The notes under the pieces are model-generated. The model was not told where the DNA came from, searched no databases, and saw nothing but the letters and a program-made list of their open reading frames with translations. A stretch of DNA of 16,160 bases from assembly GCA_024654105.1 (NCBI GenBank), contig JANLID010000095.1:1-16160 (forward strand), read 5' to 3'. Source of the stretch: Gallionella sp. GTDB taxonomy: Bacteria > Pseudomonadota > Gammaproteobacteria > Burkholderiales > Gallionellaceae. Positions within the stretch are counted from its first letter, which is position 1; each line of letters opens with the position of its first letter. Positions 15,334 through 16,160 of the stretch are shown piece after piece. Made by a program: the position numbers and the translations under genes.

Positions 15334-16160
15334 CGTGCCTCGGCAACAGGCGCCGGGCGCCCTTCTTTCCAAGAAAGAAACGCGACCGGACGCTTCGCCT
15401 CTCCGCTACGGCGGGCAACCGCCTCGCGCACAAAGACCACGCCATCCGGCATGCGCGCCTCGGCATGGACGTTAATCACGGAATTCGCGGCGCCGGACAT
15501 GAAGGCAGCGCCGGCGGGAAAGGGCAGCGGTGTCTGGCCGCTTGCCAGGCTTTGCTTGCGCTGTTCAATATAGGCGTCCACCTGGGCCGGATCCGCGCCG
15601 GGAATGGCCATCAACACACCTCGCGGCGCAACCAGCGTTTCGATGCCGGGCTGCCTGGAGTGAATGGTGATGAGGGGGGCAAGGCGCAAATAAATATCAT
15701 GAGACATTCCCAGTACTTGTTGCAATTGTTCCACCGCATCGAAGGGCGCGTTGGCCGGTTCGTATTGCAACCCTGCCGCCTGGTATGCCCCGCTTTCCGC
15801 GCCGTTGGGGCGCGCCAGCGCATCCGCATCGCGCCAGTCGAGAATGGCATCGAGCAGTTGCGCGGATTTTTCGGCATCCACACCGATGGAAAGCAGCAAC
15901 CCCCTGAGCAATTCATCCGAGCTTGTATTGATATCGATTTTACCGGATTCATCCATTATCACGACCCTGATTTTTGCGCCATTTTGTTCCCATTGCCGCT
16001 CTCTTCCATCCGCTTTCCAGGTGTCGGCGCTCGCCGCAGACTTGAAGGTCTCATACAGCGCCCGGTGCACCGCGCCGTTCGCCATGGCTTCCGCCTGTGC
16101 ACACGATACCGCGTTACGCGCAATCAAGGTCTCGGTGCGCATCGCAAACACAAAATTCCC
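15330..16160 (-). CDS. gspK: T2SS minor pseudopilin GspK, N-terminus cut by window edge
   Basis: The frame is open to the last base of the window, so the prepilin leader and most of the hydrophobic N-terminal helix are missing; 276 residues are visible. GspK caps the pseudopilus tip together with GspI and GspJ in the periplasm. Visible marks are the end of the N-terminal helix (FVFAMRTETLIARN), VVIMDESGKIDINTSS, an Asp-rich LLDAILDWRDADAL segment that fits the helix-hairpin-helix-like region of the family, and FDAVEQLQQVLGM followed by LAPLITIHSRQPGI (second helical region). The stop codon TGA overlaps the gspL ATG. A GTG or ATG near 16151-16142 lies in frame but is internal, because the upstream codons continue the helix. 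Confidence 0.9.
   Translation of the reverse strand, partial: GNFVFAMRTETLIARNAVSCAQAEAMANGAVHRALYETFKSAASADTWKADGRERQWEQNGAKIRVVIMDESGKIDINTSSDELLRGLLLSIGVDAEKSAQLLDAILDWRDADALARPNGAESGAYQAAGLQYEPANAPFDAVEQLQQVLGMSHDIYLRLAPLITIHSRQPGIETLVAPRGVLMAIPGADPAQVDAYIEQRKQSLASGQTPLPFPAGAAFMSGAANSVINVHAEARMPDGVVFVREAVARRSGEAKRPVAFLSWKEGRPAPVAEAR

Noticed and set aside
15334..15372. Earlier start for gspL
   Set aside because: It would overlap gspK by 43 bases. The ATGA junction at 15333 with GAGG upstream matches the other junctions in the operon.

Overview
The window looks like chromosomal DNA from a moderately GC-rich Gram-negative bacterium, most likely a proteobacterium. A betaproteobacterium is my best guess, from protein style and gene order, but no rRNA or marker gene is present to prove it. 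It falls into two blocks that converge at about 10.48-10.57 kb: a plus-strand glycosylation-type block and a minus-strand type II secretion (T2SS) operon.

Plus strand, 1-10478. The window opens inside a coiled-coil protein built on a 63-bp tandem repeat (1-278). A two-domain GT2-GT4 glycosyltransferase follows (285-2552). Next is a compact toxin-antitoxin pair of the RelE/HigB-HigA type (2703-3308), with a clear sigma70-like promoter and an overlapping palindrome that probably serves as the antitoxin operator. A 212-bp spacer carries two repeat-like hairpins. It is followed by a three-gene run that is probably one transcript: a 1330-residue protein holding two complete TPR plus SPINDLY/O-GlcNAc-transferase-like (GT41) modules in tandem, a second and more distant TPR-GT41 protein of 736 residues, and a SAM-dependent methyltransferase.

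Minus strand, 16160-10569. This is the end of a T2SS operon in the order gspK (cut by the window edge), gspL, gspM, gspN-like, gspD. Junctions K/L and L/M are ATGA overlaps and M/N is a TAATG overlap, so translation is probably coupled. The K-L-M-N-D order ending in the secretin resembles the Xanthomonas xps arrangement, so gspE-J would be expected beyond position 16160.

Together the plus-strand genes suggest modification of a surface glycan or of proteins: sugar transfer by the GT2-GT4 protein, putative O-GlcNAc-type transfer to proteins by three GT41 catalytic modules, and methylation. Their closeness to a secretion operon makes secreted or envelope proteins possible targets, but that is inference. 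The most unusual points are the duplicated GT41 protein, whose second module has lost residues expected at the sugar-nucleotide site, and a Cys in place of the conserved His in the third GT41 module.
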